Source: Oxyruncus cristatus (taxonomy: Eukaryota > Chordata > Aves > Passeriformes > Cotingidae). From it: a DNA stretch of 64,000 bases. The stretch covers positions 446,556-510,555 of the forward strand of contig VXAY01006707.1 of NCBI GenBank assembly GCA_013399855.1, in the 5' to 3' direction. A program made the position numbers and the translations under genes. Positions 50,301-60,385 of the stretch are shown piece after piece. The stretch's first letter is position 1. Every line of letters begins with the position of its first letter. The notes under the pieces were generated by a model, which worked only from the letters and a program-made list of their open reading frames with translations, did no database searches and was not told the origin of the DNA.

Positions 50301-53300
50301 AGATCTTAGCTGATCTCCTCTGGGACTAAACTTTCCCAGGCCAGGGTCTCGCTGGGTTGATGACACTGGATGGAGCAGAGGTAGCTCCGTGCTGGCGGGT
50401 GGTCAGTGGCTTATGGAGTTTGCTCAGGTGCCAGTGCTGTCCTTTCCCTCACCTTTGCTTGTCCGCTGTCTTCCAGATGACCTGATCCAGCTTACAGCCA
50501 TGTGCTGGATGAGGGAGTTCATCCAGCTGGCTGGCAGGGTGATGCTGCCCTACTCCTCAGGGATCCTGACTGCGGTCCTGCCGTGTCTCTCCTACGATGA
50601 TCGCAAGAAGAGTATCCTTGTAGCTCGGAGCTGCTCCCATTGCTCCTACAGCAACCCACAGGGAAGCACCTGCTTCCTGCCCCTGGGGTGCACGTCCAGC
50701 TGCATGGCTGGAGAGGGCCAGGAGAAGTCCTCCCACCAAGTACTAACACCCACACTGGCCGTTTGGACGTGAGGGGTGTTGCAGTAGCTGGATTGGGGCA
50801 GCCCTGGTGGGGCTGCGGTGGCTTCTCCGTGGTTGGCACCTACCCATGTGTGGGACTGCGTGTTCCTTACACTGCCTTCACTCAGACATCAAGGAGGTGG
50901 CAAATGTGTGCAACCAGAGCCTGATGAAGCTGGTCATCCCAGAGGATGATGAAATGGATGAGGCCAAGCAGTCGATGAACCTACCGGCAGAGCCCACCTC
51001 GGAGGAGTCCCTCTCCAAGCCAGAGGCAGCATCCAGCGGTGAGTCCCCATTGATCTGGACCATTAGAGGTGTGAGGAAGGTCAAAGGAGGGTTCTCAAGA
51101 GAAGTTCCTGAGTTGGTTTGGTGTCTTGAAGCAGCTCAGGACATGTGGGATCTCTGCTTTCTTTGGAGATCTGTTTCATAGATCCCTGCTGAGAGAGACC
51201 CGTTTGGTGCAGTCTGCTTAAGAGGGTCATTGGTCTGGCTTGGAGCCCCAGTGGTGCTGCAGTACTGTGTTCCCTGGTGAGCATCCCCATCCCCTCACCA
51301 CCCTCCACTTCAACTTCGTCATTAAGTTGACCTGAAAAAGATCATTTATAGTTTGAGAGCAGCTATTGTCACCCAGAGGAGAGCTCAGAGAGCTGTGTTT
51401 GTCCTGGGGGTGCATCAACACGTGCATGAAGGATGTTGATGGTGGGGAAGGGTAAAGAAAGGGAAGGAGGAGAATTTTGGATTCTTTCCAAATTCATGGT
51501 GCTCTCCAGACCATCATGTGGATATCTTCCTGGTCCTAAAATTTCCAGAACTCAAAAGGCAAACATTTGTAAGCAGAATGGAAGAGCTGCAAGAGAGGAT
51601 TCAATTGGGAAGAAACTAAGCAGTCCCAGTGAACCAATGCCTGGAAGCAGCAGTGGCTTCATCCCTTGGGATGTCCTGGCATGACTAAGTGCCGCTTCTG
51701 GCACAGTGCGGCTTCGTTGTGCAGGCGTGTGAAGTATGTGCAACATTTAAATCCCGTGAGCTCAGCTGTGCTGCTTTGGGGCTGCACCTTCAGCCCGGTG
51801 CTCCTCTGTGACACACCCGCCAGCGGAAAACCCTGCTGTGAGAGGGAGCAGGGGTTGGAATTGAGGTGGGAGGGTTTCAGTGTCCTCTCCGGGGCAGGGA
51901 GGCAGGAGCCGTGCGGGTGGCAGCGGGCACGGCCCGGCAGGCGCGGGCCGGCGCGGGCAGCACCCGGGGCAGCATTGGTGGTTCAGTGGTAGAATTCTCG
52001 CCTGCCACGCGGGAGGCCCGGGTTCGATTCCCGGCCAATGCAACACTTGTTTTTCCTCCTTTTTTCTTTGATTTCCATCCGTAACGTGGACCCGGGCTCC
52101 TCCAAATCCCAGCCTAAGGGAGCACCTTAATACTCAGTAAAGGCGCAAAAGCTTTCACTGCCAAACTCCATACAGGGTCTCCTTTTGGAGGGGGTAAAGC
52201 AAAAAAATGTCCTGCCATAGCAAGGCAGCAAAAACTTTTCTTTTTTTATTCCTCGTTTGTTCCAAGAATACCTCCTTGTATTAAAGTCTGTCGCAGAAGA
52301 GCTTTAACACATCAACAGAAAACTTAATTGCTTTAACCTCGACCCCTCTGGGGTTAGGTTGCACCTTGAAGCAGGCAGGATCAGAAAAAGCTGTGATGCT
52401 TTTCCGTCAGAAAACCCTCAGCTCTGCTCCCCGGGAGTGCTGATGTGGCAGTGCCGCTGTCTGTGTGAGTAGAGGCTGTTGGCACAAGGGGGCACAAAGA
52501 GTCAAGTTCATCCTGCCGTGCCTTGTCACTGTGCTTGTAAGACCCAGTTTTTAGCATGGAGCAGAGGCTGGAAAGCTGTTTGGGTCTCTTGGCTTCCACA
52601 TGGAGTCAGGCTACAGCCATGTGGAGATGTCCTGGGTTGGATTCCACCTTTCCTCTGCGTGTGATATCTCAAGGTGTTGAAATTGGGACTGTTGAAGGCA
52701 GCTCTGCAGTTCTGGGCTGCTTTCAGAATGGTTGAAACCATTAGAAGGGTGTGTCTGGGTCTCTGTTACAGAGGAGGAAGCCCAGTTTGGGGCAGAGGTC
52801 TGAAGCTGTTCCATCTGCATTTTGCTGGGTAGGTGCAGTCCTGTACCAGCTTCTCTGGCAGCAGAGAAGAGCTTGACAAGGAGTGTAAAATGCTCAGTGC
52901 AGGCAGAAGTGATTCTTTGGGTCCCCAGACCCTCAGACAGTGACTTGTGATGTCTTTGCAGAAGGTCATGCAGCTCTCCAGCCTCCCAGTCCTGCTGTCC
53001 AACTTCCCTGCCATCCCACTGACTGTGTCTCCTCTTTTCCTGCCCCCAGGCTCTTTGGATGCATCTGGTGACTCCAGCAACAGCAGTGTCTTCACAGTGA
53101 CCAGGTAGGGTCTGTTTGCTGCTTCAGAGGGGCTTGAGAAGTAGGGAAGGCTTCTCAGGATACAGTTGAGGACTGACAGATGCAGACAGAGCTGTGAGGA
53201 GGGGTGGGCTGAGCTGGGAAGCAGGTGGGGTCTCCTGGGTCCCAGTAGGGTGGATGACTGGGGATGCTCTAGGGGTTGAGTGCTTCTCTTTGATGTTTTT

Positions 53301-56300
53301 TGCACCAAAATGTCTTGACTTTGTGGTAAACTGAGGTGGTTTTTGTCCTGAAGAGACCTTGTGAGGCCCCCCAGTGCGGCAGCGAGTGTCTGTGCACTGA
53401 GTCTGCACCTCAGCTGTCCTCAAGCCTCCATGGTTGTGCACTCCACCTAAAACATAGGGTGAAGTTGGAGAGAAGGTGTACAGTTGTCTTGTTTATGGCT
53501 CTTCTAGCTTGCCCAATACAGAAGGCATTTAATTGCCTTCTGCCTTTGCAAAGGATTGGTGGGAGAGGAACTGTGTGCTCGTCTTCTGGAGGCACAGAGG
53601 CCTCACAGGAACGTGGCACACGAACAATCTGGGGCTGGCAGGAGAGCCTGAGGGGCACTGACCCTGCTCCATGCTGCAGCCTTGGCAGCCCACTACGGGG
53701 CTGTGGGGCTGCACCTGGGGCCGCAGAGGTGAGTGGTCCTGCACCCCTGGCAGCCTTGTGTGGCATTAGTCAGCCCTGCACCAGTTCTGTGCCCAGCACA
53801 TTCTCTCAGTGTCTCATCTAAACCATGTCTCCTGCAAATACCTTTCCTCCCATCCAGCTGTCTGAACGTGGGGACAAATCCATCTGCTCTAATAGCATCT
53901 TTTCTTTCCTCCTGCTGCTGCAGTTCCTTTACTCAGAGGTTGTGATTTCCAACACTTTTATTGTGCTGATGCTTATTTTTATTTGTTGTTGTGATCCCCA
54001 AAATAGGATGTGTTGCTTTAGCTGCATCCTACCAGCGTGATGCCCATCGTGACACATCCCAGAGCAATGCAAGCATCAGCTTTTCAGGTTGTTGGTGTGT
54101 GCTCTGCGTTCCTTTTTTTGCATTTCTGTACAGCCCAGCTACTCCCTGGTCTTAATGATGCCCTTAATTTTTTCTCTCTTGGAAGTACAGGTCATTTAAT
54201 TTGCACCTAGTTGTTGGTTTATGGCTGTTGAATGATTTTCCTGGCCTTTTTGTCATTGATGGGTCCTAATCCTGCTCAGCCCTTCAAGTTTAGTAGGTGC
54301 AGAAGTGGATGTGCCTAGGGCTGAAATGGAGAAGGGGATGGGGAAGAAAAAGAAGAGGCAGTAAGTCAGGAGGACAAGTGATAGCTGTGGCTGTGTGCTG
54401 AAGAGCTTGCACATGGGGGAGAGAGGGAGTGAAAACTGAAGGGGGACAGAAACAGGGGGAGCTGGGCTGTGTTGTCCCAACGTCACAGAGAGACAGAAGG
54501 AGAAGGCTGCCCAAACTGAAGTAGTCTGCCAGCAACTCCAGCACCAGGGAAAACCATCTGGGACAGCAAGAAGGACCTTCCAAATCTCTAAGAGACCTGG
54601 CTTTGCAGAGAGACTTCTTCTTGAGCCCTCCTAAGCCCTTTTAAACAGGAAACTCCAGGTTTTGCCGTGAGGTTTACCTGCTCTGAAGCCAGTTTCCCCA
54701 CCCTGTGTGACCTCTCTGCTTGATCCAGCGACGGGACCTGAAACATTTTTTCCGTGGCGTCCATCGTGGGGGACTGGCATGGGTTTGATGGGGGCTGTAC
54801 GTGGCTGGTGGGAACCCTGGACGTCTGCCTGGTGCTCTGTGCGTTGCTCAGACTGTCTGGCTTGGCCCTGGAGCCAGGGGAAGGCAAGAGCTGGCACCCG
54901 TAGCCGTTTGCAGTCGTGGTTCACGCCGGGGAGCGGCAGCTGCCTGCGCGCCGAGTGCCCACTGGGTGTCAAGGCAGGACCGCGGGAAGCCCTTGCGTCG
55001 CCGTGGAGAGCTGGAAAGCCTGCAAACGGAGGAAGTTGCAGCTGCCTTTTAAGATGAAGTCACTCTCTGCTTCTGTTTTTGTTCATTTCCCCCCCCTGCT
55101 TCCCCCGGTCTCCCCCGGCGAGCCAGTGATGGAGCATGGCCCGGCGCCAAGCATCCAACTCTCACCGGCTCTCACGCCCCCTTCTCCTGCCCTCCCTGCA
55201 GCCCGCTGCAGAGGGACAGCGCGGCAGCAGCAGGGACAGGAGCACCTCGGGCACTGGGGGCGGAGGAGCTCATGACCTGGCGTCTGCAGAGGCACATCTT
55301 CCATGAAGATGCCATCCAAGAAGATGGTGAGGGCTGAGTGCTCGATACATGGACGCTGGGCACGTTCCTGTGGCCACGAGCTGACACACTCACACGCTCC
55401 CCCCCACCGCTCCTAAAACGTGATCCAAAATGCTTCCCAAGTATTTGCCAGCTTCACTTGGAGGGAGTGTCCTGGTGGCATCTACTAGGAAATGGGAACT
55501 GTGTCTGTGCCAGGACAGGAACTGGCTCCTGGGAGAGCCTGGCTGCACGGGGCTGGAGGGCTTTTGGGGTTCCCCATCCAGATGAGGGTCCCCGCTTCTG
55601 GCTTCTGCAAAAACTGTCATTGAAAGTGGACCAGAACCATGTTTCAGAGGCACTGGAGCCTTCCTGTGGCCTGGCTGACCATGCTGCTGCTGTGATCACT
55701 GGTGTGAGACCGGATCAGGAAGGGGAGGTGGAAGTGTGGCTGCTGGAGCAGAGCCCAGGCTTCCTTCCGTCAGTCTGAGCTGCTGCAGGAGAAGATGCAG
55801 ATGTCTGTCCTGTGTCAATGGACCAGAACAGCTGGAAAGTGCTTTTTAGGCTCTTGAAACTGCATCGGTGTTTCAATACAAGACGTGGACTGTTTGAGAC
55901 AACTTCCTGATGGTGCTCCTGGGCAGATGGTCAGGCACAGCTGGAAGCAGTCAGGGCTGGGCAGTGTGGGTGATGGGACCGGGGTGATGGGACCACAGTC
56001 CCTCACCAAACTAGGTAAGGGACACGGAATCTCCCAAAGAGCCTTTGTGGTCCTTCCTGATGGAAGGAAGGCGTCATGTTTTGGGTGGTGTCCAGCAGCA
56101 CATGGACACATTAAGCTGTGTGTTGATCTGCAGAAAGGGCAAGCTGCTGCCACGTGGCTGAACTGCCCAAGCCTGTGCTTAAACCAGGCTTTTAAATGTG
56201 GTGGTTAGGGCTTTCTACAAAGCTAAAATTGCTGGTGCTTGTCTCATGCTGGAAGTTGCTGTACCCCCATTCCCAGCACCTGACACACCTTTAGGGTGCA

Positions 56301-59300
56301 GCTGGGGTTCTCTGGAGGTGGGGAATGCTTGGGTGGACGGTAGGGATGGTGCTGGGTGCCACACAGCACCCAGAGATGGTTGGTTGAAGGCAGCATAATG
56401 GCTTGCCTTGAGCTCAGGCACCAAACCTGCTTTAGAGTCCCATTTTCCAGCAGCTTGTCTTGTGTAGCTTTAAGGTTCAGGGTGTCCTTTTGGGATGGCT
56501 CCTCCCAGCCCTCCTTTCCCTTCTGGAGCGAGGAGATGGCTTCCCTTTGCTGCTCCCACTGCATGCTTGGGCGAGTGAGCTGGGGGGGACCTCGGGCACA
56601 CTGTCCCAGCCCTTGTCAGGGTGATCTACAGCTCATTGGACTGGATGCCTCTGCCTAGATCTCTTAGCCTCATCTCTTCCCTGGGAGATCTTGGAAACTG
56701 CAGTGAGCAGAAGGAAGCCAAGAGCGCTGAAATGAGAGCGATGGAGGACAAGGAAGCGACAGCTTGTGGGACCGAGAGCAGAGAGGAGCTATTTCCCTCC
56801 TGGCCGCTGGCTCGAGCCCGTTGAGCAGCACAGCTGCCAGCCCGTATGGGAGCTGCCCTTGTGACTTGGACCACAATGAAAGAACCTGGATATTTCCACC
56901 CTTGGCAGGGCCGCTTTGCTGGGCTCGCCTAAAGGCTAGAGCCTGGCCTGGGCCTTAACCTTGTCTGAAAACGGGGTCAGGAAAGCAGCTGGGCCAGGCA
57001 GGAAGCCAGGAGGGAGATGACAGCTCAGGCATTGGCAGAGGAAAGGTGACCGCTGAGGAGAAGGTTGGCAAAAGCCCTTGAAGAAAAGGGGAGAAATGAG
57101 AAAATGAGTTGATAAGGGACATGGGGTGAAAAACATTGCTGTGGGTTGAATGCAGTGGTAGAGTAAGCTCTGTTCCTGTGCTGGAGGGTGCTTTCTGAGA
57201 TGGGGGTATGTGCTGGGAGGGTGGGTCCTCTGCCCCACCGCTGAGCACGAGCAAAGGGTGCCAGTATCCAGAGGAGAGAGCCCGGCACAGCCCCCGTCAT
57301 TGCTCAGTTTGCCCTAAAAACATGTTCTGGCTGTCACAGGCAAACCATGGAGGCGGTGCCAGGGCCACGTTCATCCTCCAGAGGAGAATCTGGGGTAGTG
57401 GGTTAGATGGAAGTGATTGCATCTGACATCTGCCCTGCCGCAGATGCCGGCGCTGGGAGCCGGCGTGGCAGGCCCAGAGGATCACGTTAACGCAGGGCCA
57501 TTCCTGTTGCTCCCACTCCGTGCTTCCTAGGGATTAAGGAGAGCCAAGGCAAGCTGGGAGCCCGCTTTGGAGCTGCAGCAGCAGCTGTAACCCCTGGAAA
57601 GGCGGCAGCCCGTGGTAATCCAGGACTGCTCCGTCTCAGAGGCGGAGGAGTGTGGTTGGTGGGAGATTTTTATCCCAATTTCCGATGTTCATTGGACCTT
57701 TCAGGGTGGTGCCCTGGTTTTGTGCTGAGTAAACGAGCTGCTGCTCTGCCAGCAACCCCCCTAAAAGGTTTATCTCGGCAGATGTGGGCAGAGGAGAGCC
57801 GGAAAGGAGCTTTTCCCAGCTGTCATCCCTCCTGGTGGAGCTGAGCCCAGCAGAGCTGCAGGGCAGGGATACACGGCATGGCTGGGGGCTGGCTGGCTCT
57901 GTCAGCCTGGTGCTCCCAGCTGCCTCCTGGGGTCCACTCAGGTGGGTTTTGGCTTGAGCCACCCGGGCTCTGCCCGGGTACTGCATCGCAGGCAGGCAAT
58001 CCATGCTCACAAAAACCATGGAGAAGGGGTTTTCATGAGCAGTTTTGGCACAAAGTGGGCTGGAAATTGTTTCTGTGCTGGTAGAAGTCCAGTATGAGTG
58101 GACTAAGGGTGCTGTGGTAAACCATGACCCCCTGCATCCTCCCCACCTGCCTTACAGCAACACGGAGCTGGTGGGTGTGACAGCGTCTAAGCCACCTCCA
58201 AAACGGGCAGCCTCACATGCCCATTCTCTGAGCTGTCCCTTTGGCCTCTTCCCTCTGCAAAATGCATTACCCTGAGGTTTCTTTTTCCCCATCCTGCACA
58301 GGAGAAGTGTATTTTTGCCTGGAGATGTCGGGTCAAGGATTCATTCTCCTCTTCATGTAAAGCCCTGTACTGGGGGCATGGCAGGCTGCGCTACTGCCCC
58401 GGGAGATGGTTTTGCAGGAGAACCAGATACAGGGCTCTTTCAGGGCTGGCTCAGATGGCCTGGGAGGCTGCTCCCTTGGACATCTCCTCTCCCAGCTCTC
58501 CATGCTGAGGGTCCCTCCTTCCCCTCAGTTCCGCACGTCTGAGCGTTTTGGCCCTTGGCTGTTGTTTTCAACATCAAAGAGAAATGCAATTTGCAGCCCC
58601 CAGCATCTGTTACGTGAGGCAGATCAAGCAGGCAGATCCCTGCAGGGCTCTGAGGGGCCACAGCCTCCTCGTCTCGCCCTTACAACGTGTGTCCTGGGGA
58701 AGATCAAATCCTATTAAGCTGCAGCTCTACTTGCAAATTATACCGTGAGAAATCCTCCCCTTAGGATTTCTTATCAAACAAGATGCACGGCGGCTCTGCA
58801 CACACTGGGAAAATCGGCAAGAGCCTGGTCCAGCCTTGAATAACTCTGTAGCTTGGGTAGGACAGGCATGACTATACTCCTCAGTGCAGCTTCCTCTTGG
58901 TGGTCTTCTCCAACCATCTTGGTTCCAACCATTATCTCTCCTTAGCCAAGTCTCCTGTGACAGGTATTTCCCATGTCCCTACTGTTGAGGAGGTGGGAAA
59001 TCATCAGGTAGATTTCAGGATCACAAACAGGACACAAAAGTGTTGTAACATGATCTCTTCTGCCCGGGGGTCTCCTGTCCCAGTGCAAGTCCCTACTATT
59101 TGGGGGACAAACTGAGGAGTGAGAGCTAAGAGTCTGCAGCTGTTGGTTTCTAGAAGGCACAGTGCCCTGGTGAACTAAGGGAATTCTTTCCTTTCGTCTC
59201 TGGTTGATGACCATCTTTTGGGATGGCTTTTGGAGATGAAGTTCTCAAGGCAGCCTTGTACCAGAGAGCTGTGTCCCAAACCCACAGCCAGCCAGGGCCC

Positions 59301-60385
59301 CATCTGCAGTTCTCACCACAGGTATGCTGGAATCAGCGGAACCTGGATGTCCTCACGAGGCTGGGTGGCCCCAGCTGGTGGAGTGTGAGTACACATGGGC
59401 TGATGTTCTCTGGAACTGTTTGAGCTGGTCAGCCTTGAGGTGAATTCTGAGTGCGTTTGATGGAGCTCTGATCTTTGAACCCCAAACCTGGTGACCACAG
59501 TATGGACCAGTTTCTTGTGGATTCATCTGACGTGGTACTTTCTCATGTGTTTTGGGAGAAGTGGTAAATCTTAAAGCCTGGAAGATTTCTGTTGTTTCCA
59601 AAGCATTGTAAAAAAGAGGGAGAGCAGCTTTTTACATGGGTAGATAGTGATAGGATACGGGGGAACAGTTTTAAACTGAAGGAGGAGATGTTAGGAAGAA
59701 ATTCTTTACTTACAGGGTAGTGAGGCACTGGCAGGGGTTGCCCAGAGCAGCTGTGGATGCCCCATTTCAAGGCCTGGCTGGACTGGGCTCTGAGCAGCCT
59801 GGTCTAGTGAGGGTTTGAGCTGAGGTGTTTGATGCAGCCTCTGGTGTGCTGTAGGACCTCCCAACCGTGGAAGGAATGAGGTGAACGTTGCAGCACTGAA
59901 CCGAACTCTCTCTTTTCCATGCAGCTCCGAGAGGATCCAGGTGACCCTGAACCTGGATGGAATAGTTCAAGTGCTGGACTGCCACCTTCATGACACGTCC
60001 ATTGGGATGATGACCAGAATTGCTGTCCTGAAGTGGCTCTACCACTTGTACATCAAGACTCCTCGTAAGGTAGGTTGGGGACTCGGCATTTTGAGCCTGC
60101 TTCTTCCCTTGGGCCTGAGCCTGTCTGCTCCCAGCCTGCTCCATGCCCTTGAATGGGCTGTAATTGTCCTGGGAGCAGTGGGAACACGTAGCTTGAGGAA
60201 GAAGAGCTCTCCACCTCAGATGGGAAATGCTGGTGAAGCTTTCTGCAGCCTCCCCTGGGCCAGGTGTTTCTGTGGCAGGGAGTGACCAGGACTGATGCCA
60301 CCTGCCTTTCTGCTTCTAGATGTTCCGGCACACCGACAGCCTCTTCCCCATCTTGCTGCGGACCCTCTCAGATGAGTCTGATGAG
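41302..60385 (+). CDS. VAC14: VAC14, first 12 exons (5' part of gene)
   Basis: VAC14 is the HEAT-repeat scaffold that holds the kinase PIKfyve and the phosphatase FIG4 together on endosome and lysosome membranes, controlling PI(3,5)P2 level. Twelve exons were found (41302-41384, 44964-45114, 45591-45758, 46435-46497, 47484-47591, 48373-48482, 49361-49467, 50477-50611, 50886-51038, 53050-53104, 59925-60069, 60320-60385). All have GT-AG borders or a hidden donor, and phases agree at every junction. They encode about residues 8-455 of about 780. The HEAT-repeat part is nearly identical to the human protein as I recall it. The start codon is lost at the N in 41301 and the 3' exons lie beyond the window. 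Two tRNA-Gly genes are nested in introns 1 and 9. Confidence 0.96.
41386..41585. other. Assembly gap of exactly 200 N
   Basis: A round-number run of N at the exon 1 donor of VAC14, so its true length is unknown. Flanking DNA is very GC-rich on both sides, the usual cause of such dropouts in bird assemblies. Confidence 0.98.
41640..41925. repeat. Minisatellite, unit about 82-83 bp
   Basis: The phrase GGTGACCCCAGTGGGA recurs at 41711, 41794 and 41876. Each time it is followed by a CTGGGGGCTT motif and a G-rich block with CACCC or CACGTTG. A diverged earlier copy precedes them. It lies in VAC14 intron 1 just after the gap. Confidence 0.85.
43504..43547. repeat. 17-bp direct repeat, 27 bp apart
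   Basis: ATGAAATGTAGGCAGTA occurs exactly at 43504-43520 and again at 43531-43547. Confidence 0.9.
44029..44033 (-). terminator. Pol III terminator of tRNA-Gly
   Basis: Five A on the + strand, so TTTTT on the - strand, begin 7 nt after the tRNA 3' end. A second T-run (44018-44023) follows as a backup. Confidence 0.85.
44040..44110 (-). tRNA. tRNA-Gly (GCC)
   Basis: A 71-nt cloverleaf on the - strand. The 7-bp acceptor stem is GCATTGG/CCAATGC with discriminator A. The D-arm box A is TGGTTCAGTGG, the anticodon loop CTGCCAC gives anticodon GCC, and the T-arm is CCGGG/CCCGG around TTCGATT (box B GGTTCGATTCC). There is no intron and CCA is not encoded. It lies antisense in VAC14 intron 1. Its mature sequence is identical to the copy at 51972. 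A Pol III terminator follows 6 nt downstream. Confidence 0.97.
44112..44171. repeat. 12-bp tandem repeat, 5 exact copies
   Basis: ACAGCTGCCTGC is repeated five times without mismatch, starting one base from the 5' end of the tRNA-Gly gene. Each copy contains a CAGCTG palindrome. It occupies the immediate upstream region of the tRNA transcription unit. Confidence 0.97.
44964..45114 (+). CDS. VAC14: VAC14 exon 2
   Basis: Acceptor CTCCCCAG, donor GTAGGT. One base finishes a Lys codon, then 50 codons follow, including [35 protein letters not shown] and [11 protein letters not shown]. These are the first HEAT repeats. It ends in phase 0. Confidence 0.97.
45591..45758 (+). CDS. VAC14: VAC14 exon 3
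   Basis: Exactly 56 codons between GTCCCCAG and [25 protein letters not shown], then [20 protein letters not shown], then [14 protein letters not shown]. It is almost the same as human and carries HEAT-repeat helices. Confidence 0.98.
46435..46497 (+). CDS. VAC14: VAC14 exon 4
   Basis: 21 codons between TTCACAG and [18 protein letters not shown] followed by SELLDRLLK, identical to the human protein as remembered. Phase 0 on both sides. Confidence 0.97.
47484..47591 (+). CDS. VAC14: VAC14 exon 5
   Basis: 36 codons between GCTCTGCAG and [42 protein letters not shown]. Differences from human are conservative (NK to NQ, VS to VG). Phase 0 on both sides. Confidence 0.98.
48373..48482 (+). CDS. 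VAC14: VAC14 exon 6
   Basis: Begins [20 protein letters not shown] after GAGCTAG and ends inside the Met codon (AT|G) at GTGAGT. It carries [16 protein letters not shown], part of the HEAT array. The split Met is completed by the first base of exon 7. Confidence 0.97.
49361..49467 (+). CDS. VAC14: VAC14 exon 7
   Basis: Starts with the G of the split Met, then [20 protein letters not shown] and [15 protein letters not shown]. It ends with the first base of an Asp codon at GTGAGT. Human has VLGEF and CQTT, so the changes are small. Confidence 0.97.
50477..50611 (+). CDS. VAC14: VAC14 exon 8
   Basis: Acceptor GTCTTCCAG. It encodes [20 protein letters not shown], then [20 protein letters not shown], then DDRKK. 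Phase requires an end at 50611, giving the weak donor GTATCC. Joining to exon 9 makes an Asn codon where human has Ser in the KK-IKEV motif. Reading past the donor stays open to a stop at 50772. Confidence 0.93.
50612..50885 (+). other. VAC14 intron 8, short
   Basis: 274 bp with a weak donor (GTATCC) and a normal acceptor. The exon 8 frame stays open well into it. Confidence 0.85.
50886..51038 (+). CDS. VAC14: VAC14 exon 9
   Basis: Acceptor TTCACTCAG. It reads [16 protein letters not shown], then the acidic PEDDEMDEA and a less conserved, E/S/P-rich linker ([11 protein letters not shown]). It ends in phase 1 at GTGAGT. The linker separates the two HEAT-repeat blocks and is known to vary among species. 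Confidence 0.95.
51972..52042 (+). tRNA. tRNA-Gly (GCC), second copy
   Basis: 71 nt, identical in mature sequence to the copy at 44040-44110, with the same acceptor stem, box A, GCC anticodon, box B and discriminator A. It lies sense in VAC14 intron 9. Its upstream DNA is CpG-rich (GGCGCGGGCCGGCGCGGGC type) and does not have the 12-bp repeat of the other copy. About 140 bp of 3' flank are similar to the other copy in inverted orientation. Confidence 0.98.
52050..52054 (+). terminator. Pol III terminator of tRNA-Gly
   Basis: TTTTT starts 8 nt after the tRNA 3' end, followed by CCTCC and a second T-run at 52061-52066, the same arrangement as in the other copy. Confidence 0.87.
53050..53104 (+). 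CDS. VAC14: VAC14 exon 10
   Basis: A 55-bp exon between TGCCCCCAG and GTAGGG, encoding [17 protein letters not shown]. This is the Ser-rich linker ending in SVFT, as in human (SSGISVFTAAS), but shorter. It ends in phase 2, and the C of exon 11 completes a Ser codon. Confidence 0.9.
55202..55326 (+). other. Unassigned exon-like block in VAC14 intron 10
   Basis: A strong pyrimidine tract plus CTGCAG acceptor and a GTGAGG donor frame 125 bp. They are open in the phase exon 10 would deliver, including [20 protein letters not shown]. Because 125 is not a multiple of 3, inclusion would shift exon 11 out of frame. It could be a cassette exon with a further partner, a terminal alternative exon, or chance. 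I do not recognise the peptide. Confidence 0.25.
59645..59815 (+). mobile_element. CR1 LINE 3'-end fragment
   Basis: Standard CR1 tail phrases: GGTTTTAAACTGAA-like start, AGGAAGAAATTCTTTACT, GTGAGGCACTGGCA, GGTTGCCCAGAGCAGCTGTG, and CTGAGCAGCCTGGTCTAGTG. The usual last part is missing. Confidence 0.9.
59925..60069 (+). CDS. VAC14: VAC14 exon 11
   Basis: Acceptor TTTTCCATGCAG, donor GTAGGT. One base finishes Ser, then 48 codons: [48 protein letters not shown]. Start of the second HEAT block. It ends in phase 0. Confidence 0.98.
60320..60385 (+). CDS. VAC14: VAC14 exon 12
   Basis: 22 codons between GCTTCTAG and [28 protein letters not shown]. It matches human except Q to R. The expected next residues (VILKDLEVLAEI) were not found before the window ends, so the rest of the gene lies downstream. 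Confidence 0.97.

Larger units (their letters stand above)
51039..53049 (+). other. VAC14 intron 9
   Basis: 2.0 kb containing the sense tRNA-Gly gene and its duplicated flank (to about 52185). No exon was recognised. Confidence 0.85.
53105..59924 (+). other. VAC14 intron 10, 6.8 kb
   Basis: The longest intron of the gene in this window. It contains a candidate cassette exon (55202-55326), GC-richer DNA around 54,700-55,330, and a CR1 tail ending 115 bp before exon 11. Nothing else was recognised. Confidence 0.8.

Noticed and set aside
58880..58930. GGTGGTCTTCTCCAACCAT phrase like a CR1 tail
   Set aside because: Too short and lacking the neighbouring CR1 phrases to call an element.
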